Program-made: the position numbers and the translations under genes
The notes under the pieces: model-generated
What the model saw: the letters and a program-made list of their open reading frames with translations, nothing else
What the model was told of the DNA's origin: nothing
Databases searched by the model: none
Assembly: GCA_047630275.1 (NCBI GenBank)
Contig: JBLHVN010000003.1
Coordinates: forward strand, 372,001 to 436,000
DNA from: GCA-2720865 sp047630275
GTDB lineage: Bacteria; Bdellovibrionota; Bacteriovoracia; Bacteriovoracales; Bacteriovoracaceae
Length of the DNA: 64,000 nucleotides
Reading direction: 5' to 3'
Shown: positions 25,196 through 33,983 of the stretch, piece after piece
Layout of the letters: each line of letters starts with the position of its first letter
How positions within the stretch are numbered: the stretch's first letter is position 1

Positions 25196-27430
25196 ATGAC
25201 TAAATTAATTCAATACATTGGTATCTTCTGTATCCTCGGTTTTTCAGCGGCGTGTATCTTCTTGGCCATTGCTGAAAGAGATGTTCATCCCGGGCATAAA
25301 TACAAAGAACTCTTTACCCTCACAACTTTCTTTGAAGACCGCTTCTACGATATCCGTATGAGGCAAAACTTAAACTTCAACTCTCGCGATAATAGAATTG
25401 TCTTAGCGAGTATCGATGACGCCACGATTAATGGTCTAGGAGAATGGCCCCTTAGAAGGCAAACCTGGGCTCAAATGCTTGAGAAGCTAGAAACCTTTGG
25501 GGCCAAGGTCGTTGCCTTTGATGTCTTCTATCCAGAACCTTCTTTAGTTTGTAATGGAGAAAACCCAGATACTGTCTTTGCTAACGCCATCCGTAAGTTT
25601 CAAAGTGTTCCTGATAATAAAGTTATCCTTCCCTACGCTTTAACAAGAGATGAAACCAAAAGCATAGAAATGCCTGAAGTTCTCTACAACTACATCATGG
25701 ATACAAAGCAAGGTGAAGGGGTAAGCCTAACTCAATGGCATGTTGGAAAAGAACAATTTCCTATAGCCGCCTTAACTGAAACAGACGCCATCCTAACCCA
25801 TCTTCAAGTTGGCTCTGACTCTGATGGTGTCTTTCGTCACTATCCCTTAGTTGGAAATGTTGATGAGATCTACTTTCCCTCTTTTTCTCTTGCTGCCTAT
25901 GAAGCTTATACCGGAGATAAGACTTCACTTAACCTTCTCAATCACGGTGACTTTCAAATCAAACTTAAAAATGGATCAGTAGGTCTAAACATTAATGGAG
26001 AGGCCAAGATCCGCTGGCTCGGTGGCTCAGAGAGCTTTCCTTCTTTTTCAATCATCGATCTTTTAAAGTCCACTGATGCTGATTCTCAAAAGTGGATCGA
26101 GTTACTAAAGGGTAAGATCGTCTTTGTTGGCTCCACGGCCTTTGCGGCCCATGATATTCGGCACACTCCAGTAGATCCTCTTCTTCCTGGGGTTTATTTT
26201 CACATGAACATGACCCATATGCTTTTAGATGGGAAGTTCTTTGCTCCCTATGAAGATTCAGCCATGTATTCGTGGGTGATTCTCTTTTTAGGAACTCTAC
26301 TGATCCTTGCCATTCAGTTATATGGTAACGCTCTTATAGACTTAATTGCCGTCGTGGCCATCTCTGGCGGCGTTTATTATGTCGATACCTTTCACCTTTT
26401 ACCAAAAGGTTATGAGATCAAGCTTTTCTTTTGTATGTTTAGTATTGGAGCCTGTTATTCTTGGAACACCTTCCTTCATTTTTACATGGCCAATAAAGAT
26501 AAGGCCTTTTTAAAGAATGCCTTTGGAAACTATATCTCTCCTGAACTAATCGATGAGATGTACACAAATGGTGAGGCCCCAAAACTTGGTGGGGACTCAG
26601 GGATTAGAACTGCTTACTTTACTGATATTCAATCCTTTTCTACCTTCTCAGAGAAACTCTCCGCCACTCAATTAGTTGAGCTTCTCAATGAATACTTAAC
26701 CGCCATGACTGACATCCTCCTTGAAGAAAAAGGAACACTAGATAAGTATGAGGGTGATGCAATCATCGCTTTCTTTGGGGCTCCTATGCCTCTTCCTGAT
26801 CATGCTGAAAGGGCCTGCCTGACTGCTCACCGTATGCAGATGTCCTTATTAGAGCTTAGAAAAAAATGGGTCTCTGAAGGCGATAAATGGCCTGTCATCG
26901 TTCATGAAATGCGAATGAGAATTGGTATTAACACTGGTGAAATTGTTACCGGAAACATGGGTTCTGCCAGCCGTATGAACTATACCATGATGGGAGATTC
27001 TGTGAACTTAGCAGCTAGGCTAGAAGAATCGGCCAAGCAGTACGGGATCTTTACCCAGGTTTCAAAAGATACCAAAGAGGCTGCCGGTGATGAGCTCTTT
27101 ATCTGGAGAGAGCTTGATACCCTTAAAGTTGTTGGGAAGTCCGTTCCCGTTACGACTTTTGAACTTTTAGGATTACACGAAACAGCTGAAGATTTCTTAA
27201 AAGAATTAATGATTAAATTCAAAGAAGGGATTGAATCTTATAAGGCTCAAGAATGGGATAAGGCCTTAGGGCTTTTTAACGAAACCCTTGAACTTGAATA
27301 TAAGCGCTTTCCCCTATTAAAGGGTAAGAAGACCAACCCTTCTGAGATCTATATTGAGCGTTGTAATGAGTTTAAGGCGAATCCTCCTGGAGCTGATTGG
27401 GATGGAGTCTATACCCTCACTTCTAAGTAA
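25196..27430 (+). CDS. CHASE2-domain adenylate cyclase
   Basis: 744 aa. One N-terminal membrane helix, a periplasmic CHASE2 sensor (about 40-340, VLASIDDATINGLGEWPL), then membrane helices at about 355-440, then a class III cyclase domain (about 475-665). The metal Asp residues lie in YFTDIQSF and KYEGDAIIAFFG. The Lys of LDKYEGD and the Asp of MMGDSVNLA are the residues that select ATP, so cAMP is the likely product. A TPR-like tail (AQEWDKALGLFNETLELEY) follows. AAGGA ribosome site. It would turn an outer signal, perhaps sensed with the FecR and barrel proteins, into cAMP. Confidence 0.92.
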   Translation: MTKLIQYIGIFCILGFSAACIFLAIAERDVHPGHKYKELFTLTTFFEDRFYDIRMRQNLNFNSRDNRIVLASIDDATINGLGEWPLRRQTWAQMLEKLETFGAKVVAFDVFYPEPSLVCNGENPDTVFANAIRKFQSVPDNKVILPYALTRDETKSIEMPEVLYNYIMDTKQGEGVSLTQWHVGKEQFPIAALTETDAILTHLQVGSDSDGVFRHYPLVGNVDEIYFPSFSLAAYEAYTGDKTSLNLLNHGDFQIKLKNGSVGLNINGEAKIRWLGGSESFPSFSIIDLLKSTDADSQKWIELLKGKIVFVGSTAFAAHDIRHTPVDPLLPGVYFHMNMTHMLLDGKFFAPYEDSAMYSWVILFLGTLLILAIQLYGNALIDLIAVVAISGGVYYVDTFHLLPKGYEIKLFFCMFSIGACYSWNTFLHFYMANKDKAFLKNAFGNYISPELIDEMYTNGEAPKLGGDSGIRTAYFTDIQSFSTFSEKLSATQLVELLNEYLTAMTDILLEEKGTLDKYEGDAIIAFFGAPMPLPDHAERACLTAHRMQMSLLELRKKWVSEGDKWPVIVHEMRMRIGINTGEIVTGNMGSASRMNYTMMGDSVNLAARLEESAKQYGIFTQVSKDTKEAAGDELFIWRELDTLKVVGKSVPVTTFELLGLHETAEDFLKELMIKFKEGIESYKAQEWDKALGLFNETLELEYKRFPLLKGKKTNPSEIYIERCNEFKANPPGADWDGVYTLTSK

Positions 27431-27438
27431 GATGCTAC

Positions 27439-28614
27439 TTAAGATGGGTCTATCATCTTTTGATAGACCTTCTCGAGTTGATCAAGAGTTGCTTTAGGAG
27501 AGCAAAAGCTTTCAACTAACTCCCGCCCCTTTAACCTTTGTTGATTTTGCTTTTCAATATCGTTTAATAAGGCCACGCTCCGGTCAATAAGGCCTTTATC
27601 ATCTTCACAAATTCCTGCATGAACGCCATCAATGGCCGGAAAGCCTTCAGCACCTTCACTAGTGGTGACCACAGGAATCCCAAAGAGCATGGCCTCTAAG
27701 ATCTTTATTTTCATGCCACTTCCCCTACCTGGGGCGTAAACAAAAACTGAACCCATCTTAAAATAGGGCTCTATATTAGGTACATTTTCAATGATCTCAA
27801 CTCCATCAACTTCAAGATAATCTTTTAAGACTGAGCGAGCATCGTAACCTATGATCTTAAGCTTAGCTTTGGGAACTTGAGCCTTAATCGAGGGCCATAA
27901 CTTCTCTAGGAGTCTAATAGCCGCTGAAGAAGTAGGATACCAAGACATGGTTCCGATCATGACGATTGTTGGCTCCTGCCCCCTGTCTTCATCTTTAATA
28001 TATTCATAAAGAGAGCTCTCCATTCCAAAAGGAATGGTTTGAACTTGTGCCTTAGGATTCATCTTCCTAGATAGATCTTCAAGTCTCTTAGAACATGTCT
28101 TTATATAGGGAAAGTGCCTTGTCAGCTTTTCTTCAGTTCTAAAGATCTGCCACTTTTGAAATCTTTCTTTAAGGCTCTTATTAAGACTAAATTCTAGGTC
28201 AATATTTTGATAGTAGTGAATACTTAATAACGTTTTATTTTGGTAATCCAAGGCCGCCCATGATGCCCAAAGCTGCTCCACATGAAGGATATCAAATCCC
28301 TTCTTTAGCTCTATGTCTAAGGCCTCTTGCACTTCAGAACTGATCTTAAAAGAATAAGGCCTAAGAAATGATTCAATCTTTTGAGGTAAGCTTGAACTTG
28401 ACCTCATGGGAAAAAGCTTTAAGTCATAACTAGAACTTGGAAAGAGCTCTTGAACCTTTTTGATTTCACTTTCTTTTGAATAAGTGGCTATGGCCGAGAC
28501 TTCATGACCCCTCTCAACTAGCCCCTTTAACAGGACATAGTACCATCTCGCAGCAGCGTTCCCAAAAGGAAGCGGCGGTTCAATAAGGAGAATGACAATT
28601 CTTAATTTCTTCAA
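27439..28614 (-). CDS. GT4-type glycosyltransferase
   Basis: 391 aa, GT-B fold. N-terminal PPLPFGNAAARWYYVLLKGL and C-terminal VMIGTMSWYPTSSAAIRLLE, then EAMLFGIPVVTTSEGAEGF with the nucleotide-sugar-binding Glu pair region, mark a family 1/4 glycosyltransferase. Donor and acceptor are unknown. The start codon is TTG at 28614, set by an AGAGG ribosome site 7 nt upstream. That site is locked in a 10-bp inverted repeat, see 28622-28655. Confidence 0.87.
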   Translation of the reverse strand: MKKLRIVILLIEPPLPFGNAAARWYYVLLKGLVERGHEVSAIATYSKESEIKKVQELFPSSSYDLKLFPMRSSSSLPQKIESFLRPYSFKISSEVQEALDIELKKGFDILHVEQLWASWAALDYQNKTLLSIHYYQNIDLEFSLNKSLKERFQKWQIFRTEEKLTRHFPYIKTCSKRLEDLSRKMNPKAQVQTIPFGMESSLYEYIKDEDRGQEPTIVMIGTMSWYPTSSAAIRLLEKLWPSIKAQVPKAKLKIIGYDARSVLKDYLEVDGVEIIENVPNIEPYFKMGSVFVYAPGRGSGMKIKILEAMLFGIPVVTTSEGAEGFPAIDGVHAGICEDDKGLIDRSVALLNDIEKQNQQRLKGRELVESFCSPKATLDQLEKVYQKMIDPS

Positions 28615-28621
28615 TGAATAA

Positions 28622-28655
28622 CCTCTAAGTCTTATTATCTTAACAGACTTAGAGG
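28622..28655 (-). promoter_or_regulatory. Hairpin that would hide the ribosome site of the glycosyltransferase
   Basis: Perfect 10-bp inverted repeat CCTCTAAGTC / GACTTAGAGG with a 14-nt loop. Read on the minus strand, its 3' arm contains the AGAGG Shine-Dalgarno sequence of the TTG start at 28614. There is no T-tract after it, so it is not a standard terminator. It could lower or switch translation of the glycosyltransferase. Confidence 0.6.
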
Positions 28656-28686
28656 CAAAAATATTTTGAACTTATTTGATCAATTA

Positions 28687-30735
28687 TTAGTAAGAAAGAA
28701 GCTCTCTCGCTCCAGCTATTACTTTATCAGCATTAGGAAGAGTGGCCCTTTCTAGGATTCTATTAAAACCAACAGGAGTGAACTCAGATCCAATTCTTCT
28801 TACTGGTGCATCTAATGATTCAAAGGCCTTTTCATTGATGATAGCGACTAATTCCCCGCCAAAACCTGCGAAGACCTTATCTTCATGAACCACTAGGCAG
28901 CGGTTTGTTTTTCTAACTGAAGCTAAGATTCCTTCTTCATCAAGAGGGCTTAAGCTTCTTAGATCGACCACTTCAATTGAAGCTCCATCTTCTTCGAAGA
29001 TCTTTTCAGCCGCTTCTAAACTATGATGGACGGTATTTCCGTAAGTAAGGATTGTAAGGTCACTCCCTTCTCTTCTTACTCGGCATTTACCAAAAGGAAC
29101 TTCAAAGTCTTCAGGCACTTGAGTAATGGCCTGTTTTGCATTGTAAAGCGCTTTTGGTTCTAAGAAGATATTGAGTCCTTCAGATCTCATACAAGTTCTA
29201 AGGAGTCCTGCCGCATCATCAGCAAAAGCTGGAACGACAATCCTACACCCTGGAAAAGGAAGAAGAGAGGCTTCAATATTTTGTGAGTGATAAAGCCCAC
29301 CACCAATATAACCACCACTGGCAAGGCGGATAGTGAAGTTAGGGCAGTACGCTCCGTTTGATCTCCAATAATCATGAGTGGTCTCAACTAATTGCTCCAT
29401 AGCGGGCCAAAAGTAATCAGCGAACTCAGCGCCTTCAACAACAACTCTAATCTTATCGTTAAAACGGCAAAAACCATTGGCCGTTCCTACAATAAAGTCC
29501 TCAGCAATAGGAGCGTTAAAGACACGCTCTTTACCAAATTCTTGTTGCATCCCTTTAGAGACATTGAAGATACCGCCCTTTTCTTTATTGGCCATATCTT
29601 GTCCCCAAATATAAGTATCAGGGTTGGCTCTAAATTCTGCTTTTAGAGTTGAGTTTAGAGCATCGATGAACTTCATCTGCTCCCCTACTCCTTCAGTAAG
29701 TCCTTCTGGGTATTTTTCACTTATTGGATTCTCTGGGATGACAAAGTCATAGATAGAAGCAGGGTCTGGGTTTGGGGCCTTGATAGAATTTGTATGGGCT
29801 TCAACCACCATTTCTTTAGCTTCAGCGTCAAGCTCTTCCATTTCTTTTTTAGTAAGTAGCTTATTGGCCGTCATTAATTTCTTAAAGGCCTTGAGTGGAT
29901 CTTGAGCAAGAGCTTCTGCCCTCTCTTCTTCACTTCTGTAGAGCTCGTGCTTATCTGAGTTTGAATGAGAGCCCATGCGGACACAATCGGCATCTACAAT
30001 ACAAGGCTCACCTTTTTCAAGCACATGCTTTCTCGCTTCTGCCATTGCGTTCATTGAATCAAAGATGTCTTTTCCATCACATTGGATGATGCGAAGGTTA
30101 CCAAAGCCTCTGAAGTTATCAGAGATCTTTTCATTAGCGGTTTGATCACACTTAGGTACTGAAATTCCATAACCATTATCTTGAAAGACAAAGATCACGG
30201 GAAGCTTTTCTTTTGAAGCTCCGTTAATAGCTTCATAGCAATAACCTTCAGAAACTGAAGACTCTCCTTGAGAAGAGATCGCCACTCCTTTATGACCATA
30301 GGTCTTCATAGCGCGGGCAACACCTACAGCGTGCAAAGTATGATTTCCTGTGCAGCTACTTACGTTATGAATATTCCATTCTGGTTTTGCAAAATGATTA
30401 CTCATATGGCGACCACCAGACGCCAGGTCAGTGGCTTTAGAGATTCCGTTAAGAATGATCTCTTCCGCGCTAACTCCAGCACTCATGGCCGTAAGCATAT
30501 CTCTGTAATATGGAAATAGATGATCTTCACCAAGAGTGAAGGCCTGACCGATAGCAAGTTGAATCCCATCGTGTCCCGCGTACGGAGCATGATAAGACCA
30601 GCCGATGGCCTGCTTTAAATAATTAGGGGCCCTTTCATCAAGTTGCCTTCCCAAAGTTAAAAGGGAGTACCATTGTTTAAGGGTGTCTTTGTCTGTGTTT
30701 TTTAAAGTGAATTTCTTCGCCACCTTCATAAGCAT
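28687..30735 (-). CDS. Fused 2-oxoacid dehydrogenase E1 (alpha-beta), branched-chain type
   Basis: 682 aa. The E1-alpha half (about 10-320) has the TPP region SQGESSVSEGYCYEAING then VFQDNGYGIS; the E1-beta half (about 345-682) has EGAEFADYFWPAMEQLV and GGGLYHSQNIEASLLPFPG. The fusion of both subunits resembles branched-chain 2-oxoisovalerate dehydrogenases of several phyla. It would decarboxylate branched-chain oxoacids and pass the acyl group to an E2 subunit not seen here, feeding branched fatty-acid primers. AGAGG ribosome site 5 nt before the ATG. Confidence 0.9.
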   Translation of the reverse strand: MLMKVAKKFTLKNTDKDTLKQWYSLLTLGRQLDERAPNYLKQAIGWSYHAPYAGHDGIQLAIGQAFTLGEDHLFPYYRDMLTAMSAGVSAEEIILNGISKATDLASGGRHMSNHFAKPEWNIHNVSSCTGNHTLHAVGVARAMKTYGHKGVAISSQGESSVSEGYCYEAINGASKEKLPVIFVFQDNGYGISVPKCDQTANEKISDNFRGFGNLRIIQCDGKDIFDSMNAMAEARKHVLEKGEPCIVDADCVRMGSHSNSDKHELYRSEEERAEALAQDPLKAFKKLMTANKLLTKKEMEELDAEAKEMVVEAHTNSIKAPNPDPASIYDFVIPENPISEKYPEGLTEGVGEQMKFIDALNSTLKAEFRANPDTYIWGQDMANKEKGGIFNVSKGMQQEFGKERVFNAPIAEDFIVGTANGFCRFNDKIRVVVEGAEFADYFWPAMEQLVETTHDYWRSNGAYCPNFTIRLASGGYIGGGLYHSQNIEASLLPFPGCRIVVPAFADDAAGLLRTCMRSEGLNIFLEPKALYNAKQAITQVPEDFEVPFGKCRVRREGSDLTILTYGNTVHHSLEAAEKIFEEDGASIEVVDLRSLSPLDEEGILASVRKTNRCLVVHEDKVFAGFGGELVAIINEKAFESLDAPVRRIGSEFTPVGFNRILERATLPNADKVIAGARELLSY

Positions 30736-30839
30736 ACGAACCTCTATATGTGCCTGATTATAGACTACAGAAACTAACTAATGGCAGTTTGATTGGCAAT
30801 AAGCTTATGCTTACAACGCGGCGAAAACCCACTGAAATC

Positions 30840-31844
30840 TTATTTTAAGAACCTAAGAATCTTCTTCATCACTGGCCCACGTATGCTGTCACGCTCCATT
30901 AGTATTTCATGCTTAGCTTCTTCGATAAGATGCCCCTCGCAATTGACCAGTTCCTGGCAGAGCTTATCTTGCCTTTTATAGCGGCTAAAATGCTCTATCC
31001 CCGCTTGAAATAACAGGATCGGTGTCTTAGCGAGCTTCTTTCTTTTTCTATAAGTCTTTCGCCCAAGCTTAATCCCCTCTAGCACCCACTGATTCGTTGA
31101 GGCCCCCATAATAAGGGATGGATCTTCTCGTTCAAGGACACGTGCCATTTCAAAACGGCTTTGGCTCGAAGTCACTCTATTTTCTTCAAATCGACCTTCC
31201 GCTTGGGCAGGACCACCGCCAGGAATATAATCCTTCCCTTTACCCATGAGAACATTGATCCTCATTAAAGTGGCCACTAACCTTTCATTTTTGTCGTTTA
31301 GTTTTAGTTCTATCATTGGAGAATTGACGATGATCTTAGAAAAGAGCCCCGGGTTTAACTCCGCATAACGTAGACCGATAGCGGCCCCCATAGAATGTCC
31401 TAGAAAGACAATCTCAGAATACTTAGACTTTAGCTCCTCTCTTTTAAAGAGCTCATCAATATCAGTTAGATAATCTTTATAAGAACCTACCCAGCCTTTT
31501 TGCTTATCCTTTAACTCGCGCTCTGAATTGCCTTGGCCTCTAGAATCAAGAAGAAGAAAGTCAAAGCCCGCATCCTTTAGATCATAGACCACTTCTTTGT
31601 ACTTACTGATTGGCTCAGTTCTGCCTGTCATGATGAAGATAAGCTTCTTATTACCCTTTTCTATTCTATGAAAAGAGAGCTCCACTCCATCCTTTGCCTT
31701 AAATGAGTCAGTTGATCCGCTCTCAAAAAAAGGCACAACCTTAGCTTGGTATTCTTTTTGATAATCAATTTCAGAGATGGCATTGGCCTGTATCGAGAGC
31801 CCTAGGCTTAAGAAAAATACAGATCTTTTTACAAGCTTCATCAT
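30840..31844 (-). CDS. Secreted alpha/beta hydrolase, monoacylglycerol-lipase type
   Basis: 334 aa from the ATG at 31844, chosen for its GGAG ribosome site and the signal peptide (KRSVFFLSLGLSIQANA); the frame opens at a GTG 10 codons upstream. The nucleophile elbow GHSMGAA and the oxyanion region TGRTEP are clear; later DSRGQGNSE is also typical of lysophospholipase/monoacylglycerol lipases (PldB-like). It likely cleaves acyl esters in the periplasm or outside the cell, possibly prey lipids. It lies upstream of the E1 gene on the same strand, with about 105 nt between. Confidence 0.85.
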   Translation of the reverse strand: MMKLVKRSVFFLSLGLSIQANAISEIDYQKEYQAKVVPFFESGSTDSFKAKDGVELSFHRIEKGNKKLIFIMTGRTEPISKYKEVVYDLKDAGFDFLLLDSRGQGNSERELKDKQKGWVGSYKDYLTDIDELFKREELKSKYSEIVFLGHSMGAAIGLRYAELNPGLFSKIIVNSPMIELKLNDKNERLVATLMRINVLMGKGKDYIPGGGPAQAEGRFEENRVTSSQSRFEMARVLEREDPSLIMGASTNQWVLEGIKLGRKTYRKRKKLAKTPILLFQAGIEHFSRYKRQDKLCQELVNCEGHLIEEAKHEILMERDSIRGPVMKKILRFLK

Positions 31845-31994
31845 CACTCTCTCCAGGATACTAATAGAATCCACCTTTTAGCATAGTTTTAAACTCTTTA
31901 AAGGCCACCGTGAAAAAGAAGCAGGGCGCGTAGAAATACCTGTTTTCTTAAGGTTTAATGGCCAAAGTTTTGATCAATTTTAAAGGAGCCATCC

Positions 31995-33020
31995 ATGCCT
32001 GTTGCTAACTATGAGCAGTACTGTCAAATGCTTGAAAAAGCGTCTAAAGAAAAGTTCGCCTTTCCAGCGATTAACGTCACTTCAACTTCAACGGCCAACG
32101 CCGCCCTAAAGGCCTTCGCTGATATGAAATCTGATGGGATCATCCAAGTTTCAACCGGCGGCGGACAATTTGCTTCAGGACAGATGCACGGAGACATGGC
32201 CTTAGGTGCTATCTCTATTGCTCAGCATGTTCATCTAGTTGCTGAAAAGTTAAATGTTTGTATTGCTCTTCACACGGATCATTGTCATCCGGATAAAGTT
32301 GAATCTTTTATGATTCCTCTTATTGAAGAAACTGAAAAGAGAAGAGCCGCAGGTCTGCCAAATCTTTTTAACTCACATATGTTCGATGGAAGTGAGCTTC
32401 CCCTTGAACAAAATATTGCCACTTCGAGACAACTTCTTGAAAGATGCGCCAAGAACGAAATCATCCTTGAAGTCGAAACCGGCGTTGTTGGTGGTGAAGA
32501 AGATGGAGTTAACAATGAAGACACCCCAGCGGACAAACTCTATACAACTCCAGAAGAGATGGTTCAGATTGCTAAAGAATTAAACCCTATTGGGAAGATC
32601 ATGTACGCTGCTACTTTTGGAAATGTTCATGGTGTTTATAAGCCAGGAAATGTAAAGCTTCGCCCAACCATCTTAAAAGATGGACAAGACGCTGTTGAAA
32701 AAGAATTAGGGGCCAAAGATCGCCACCTTCTTGTCTTTCACGGTGGATCTGGATCTAACCTAGATGAAATTCATGAGACTCTTGAGTATGGAGTTATCAA
32801 GATGAACGTCGATACAGATACTCAATACGCCTATTCAAGACCAGTAGTGGATCATATGTTTAAGCACTACGATGAAGTCTTAAAAGTTGAGGGCGAAGTT
32901 GGTAATAAGAAAAGATACGACCCACGTGCCTGGAGTAAGGCCGCCGAAAACGGAATGACTGATAGGATTATTCAATCGATCAAAGATTTAAAATCAGATG
33001 GAAAATCAATTCTTGCTTAG
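31995..33020 (+). CDS. fba: Class II fructose-bisphosphate aldolase
   Basis: 341 aa. Zinc and substrate motifs are intact: HTDHCH, EVETGVVGGEEDG, ATFGNVHGVY, and VFHGGSGS. It is the long class IIa form. The enzyme splits fructose 1,6-bisphosphate into two triose phosphates. AAAGGAG ribosome site. It converges with the methyltransferase gene with a 4-nt overlap of the stops. Confidence 0.96.
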   Translation: MPVANYEQYCQMLEKASKEKFAFPAINVTSTSTANAALKAFADMKSDGIIQVSTGGGQFASGQMHGDMALGAISIAQHVHLVAEKLNVCIALHTDHCHPDKVESFMIPLIEETEKRRAAGLPNLFNSHMFDGSELPLEQNIATSRQLLERCAKNEIILEVETGVVGGEEDGVNNEDTPADKLYTTPEEMVQIAKELNPIGKIMYAATFGNVHGVYKPGNVKLRPTILKDGQDAVEKELGAKDRHLLVFHGGSGSNLDEIHETLEYGVIKMNVDTDTQYAYSRPVVDHMFKHYDEVLKVEGEVGNKKRYDPRAWSKAAENGMTDRIIQSIKDLKSDGKSILA

Positions 33021-33934
33021 TTCTTTCTGGCAATAATGGTTATATTTAAGCCTAAGTTTAAACCCGTCATTTTTCTAAAGAGCTCTAGGGCCGTGTGAAC
33101 CACGGTCCTTATAGTATTTTTTAACTTAAACTTTATGCTATCACTCCCCCACATTTCACTCTCAGCCACTATGCACTCAAGGGGCTCTAGCCCACATTTC
33201 TTAATAACAGTCGAAAGAGATCTTGGTGAGAAGAGATTGATATGCCCAAAGTTATGAAAGATACCTCTATTAGAGATGCCAAAGAGATTGGCAATATTTT
33301 GTTTAAAGTGTTGAGGTCCATAATGAGGGACTTTAATGACTAAGACTCCCCCAGGTTTTAAGAGCTTGCTGGCCGCTTCTATAACCCCTTTTGGTTCAAA
33401 GAGGTGCTCTAGAACATCGATCAATGTAATAACGTCATACTCACCTTCATGCCCTTCAAAGTCTTGAACCTTAGTATTGTGAACCACCATATTTAAGGTC
33501 TTGCTACAGTGTTCGGCCATGGTCTTATTGACTTCAACCCCTTCAGCTTCGTAGCCATGCTCGGAAGCAAACTTCATAAGATTGCCACCGAAACTTCCAA
33601 GGTCTAAGAGTTTACCTTTAGAGGGTTGATACCTTTCGATTAACTTAAAGGTTTGAACTAAGATGGAACTTTTATAATTGGCATTGTATTCAAAGCCAGG
33701 GTCAAAATTGAATTGATAACGCTTTGTGAAAAAATCTGGATCCGAAGGGATCTCCTTTGAAAAAGCGAAGCTGCAATCTTGGCACTGAAGTAGAGTGACC
33801 CAAGTTCCAGTGAAAGATTCAACTTCCTCATGAACGCCAGGTCCAAACTCATTTCTTTCAAACTTAACTGGTTTGGTGCGCTCACTATCGCAGAGTGGAC
33901 ATTTTTTGAGGAGAAAAACTTCATGATAAATCAT
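33017..33934 (-). CDS. Class I SAM methyltransferase with N-terminal zinc ribbon
   Basis: 305 aa. Residues 12-60 hold two CxxC pairs (CPLCDSE and CQDCSF), a zinc ribbon; then a Rossmann methyltransferase with LLDLGSFGGNLMKFASEHG (motif I) and DVITLIDVLEHLFEP (motif II). This layout is typical of methyltransferases acting on glycolipid or surface polysaccharide precursors. There is no ribosome site; TACAAT lies 6 nt before the ATG, so the mRNA is probably leaderless. Confidence 0.87.
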   Translation of the reverse strand: MIYHEVFLLKKCPLCDSERTKPVKFERNEFGPGVHEEVESFTGTWVTLLQCQDCSFAFSKEIPSDPDFFTKRYQFNFDPGFEYNANYKSSILVQTFKLIERYQPSKGKLLDLGSFGGNLMKFASEHGYEAEGVEVNKTMAEHCSKTLNMVVHNTKVQDFEGHEGEYDVITLIDVLEHLFEPKGVIEAASKLLKPGGVLVIKVPHYGPQHFKQNIANLFGISNRGIFHNFGHINLFSPRSLSTVIKKCGLEPLECIVAESEMWGSDSIKFKLKNTIRTVVHTALELFRKMTGLNLGLNITIIARKN

Positions 33935-33940
33935 GGTCTT

Positions 33941-33946
33941 ATTGTA
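33941..33946 (-). promoter_or_regulatory. -10 box TACAAT six nt before the methyltransferase ATG
   Basis: On the minus strand TACAAT, then AAGACC, then ATG at 33934. No clear -35 and no ribosome site. Part of the leaderless pattern seen across the window. Confidence 0.4.
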
Positions 33947-33954
33947 ACTGAGAA

Positions 33955-33975
33955 GGCCCCCAGAATATAGGGGCC
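33955..33975 (-). terminator. Short GC hairpin after aminopeptidase N, weak terminator at best
   Basis: GGCCCC / GGGGCC, 6-bp stem with a 9-nt loop, between the pepN stop and the methyltransferase start. The following minus-strand sequence (TTCTCAG) is not T-rich. Confidence 0.25.
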
Positions 33976-33983
33976 AATATTAC

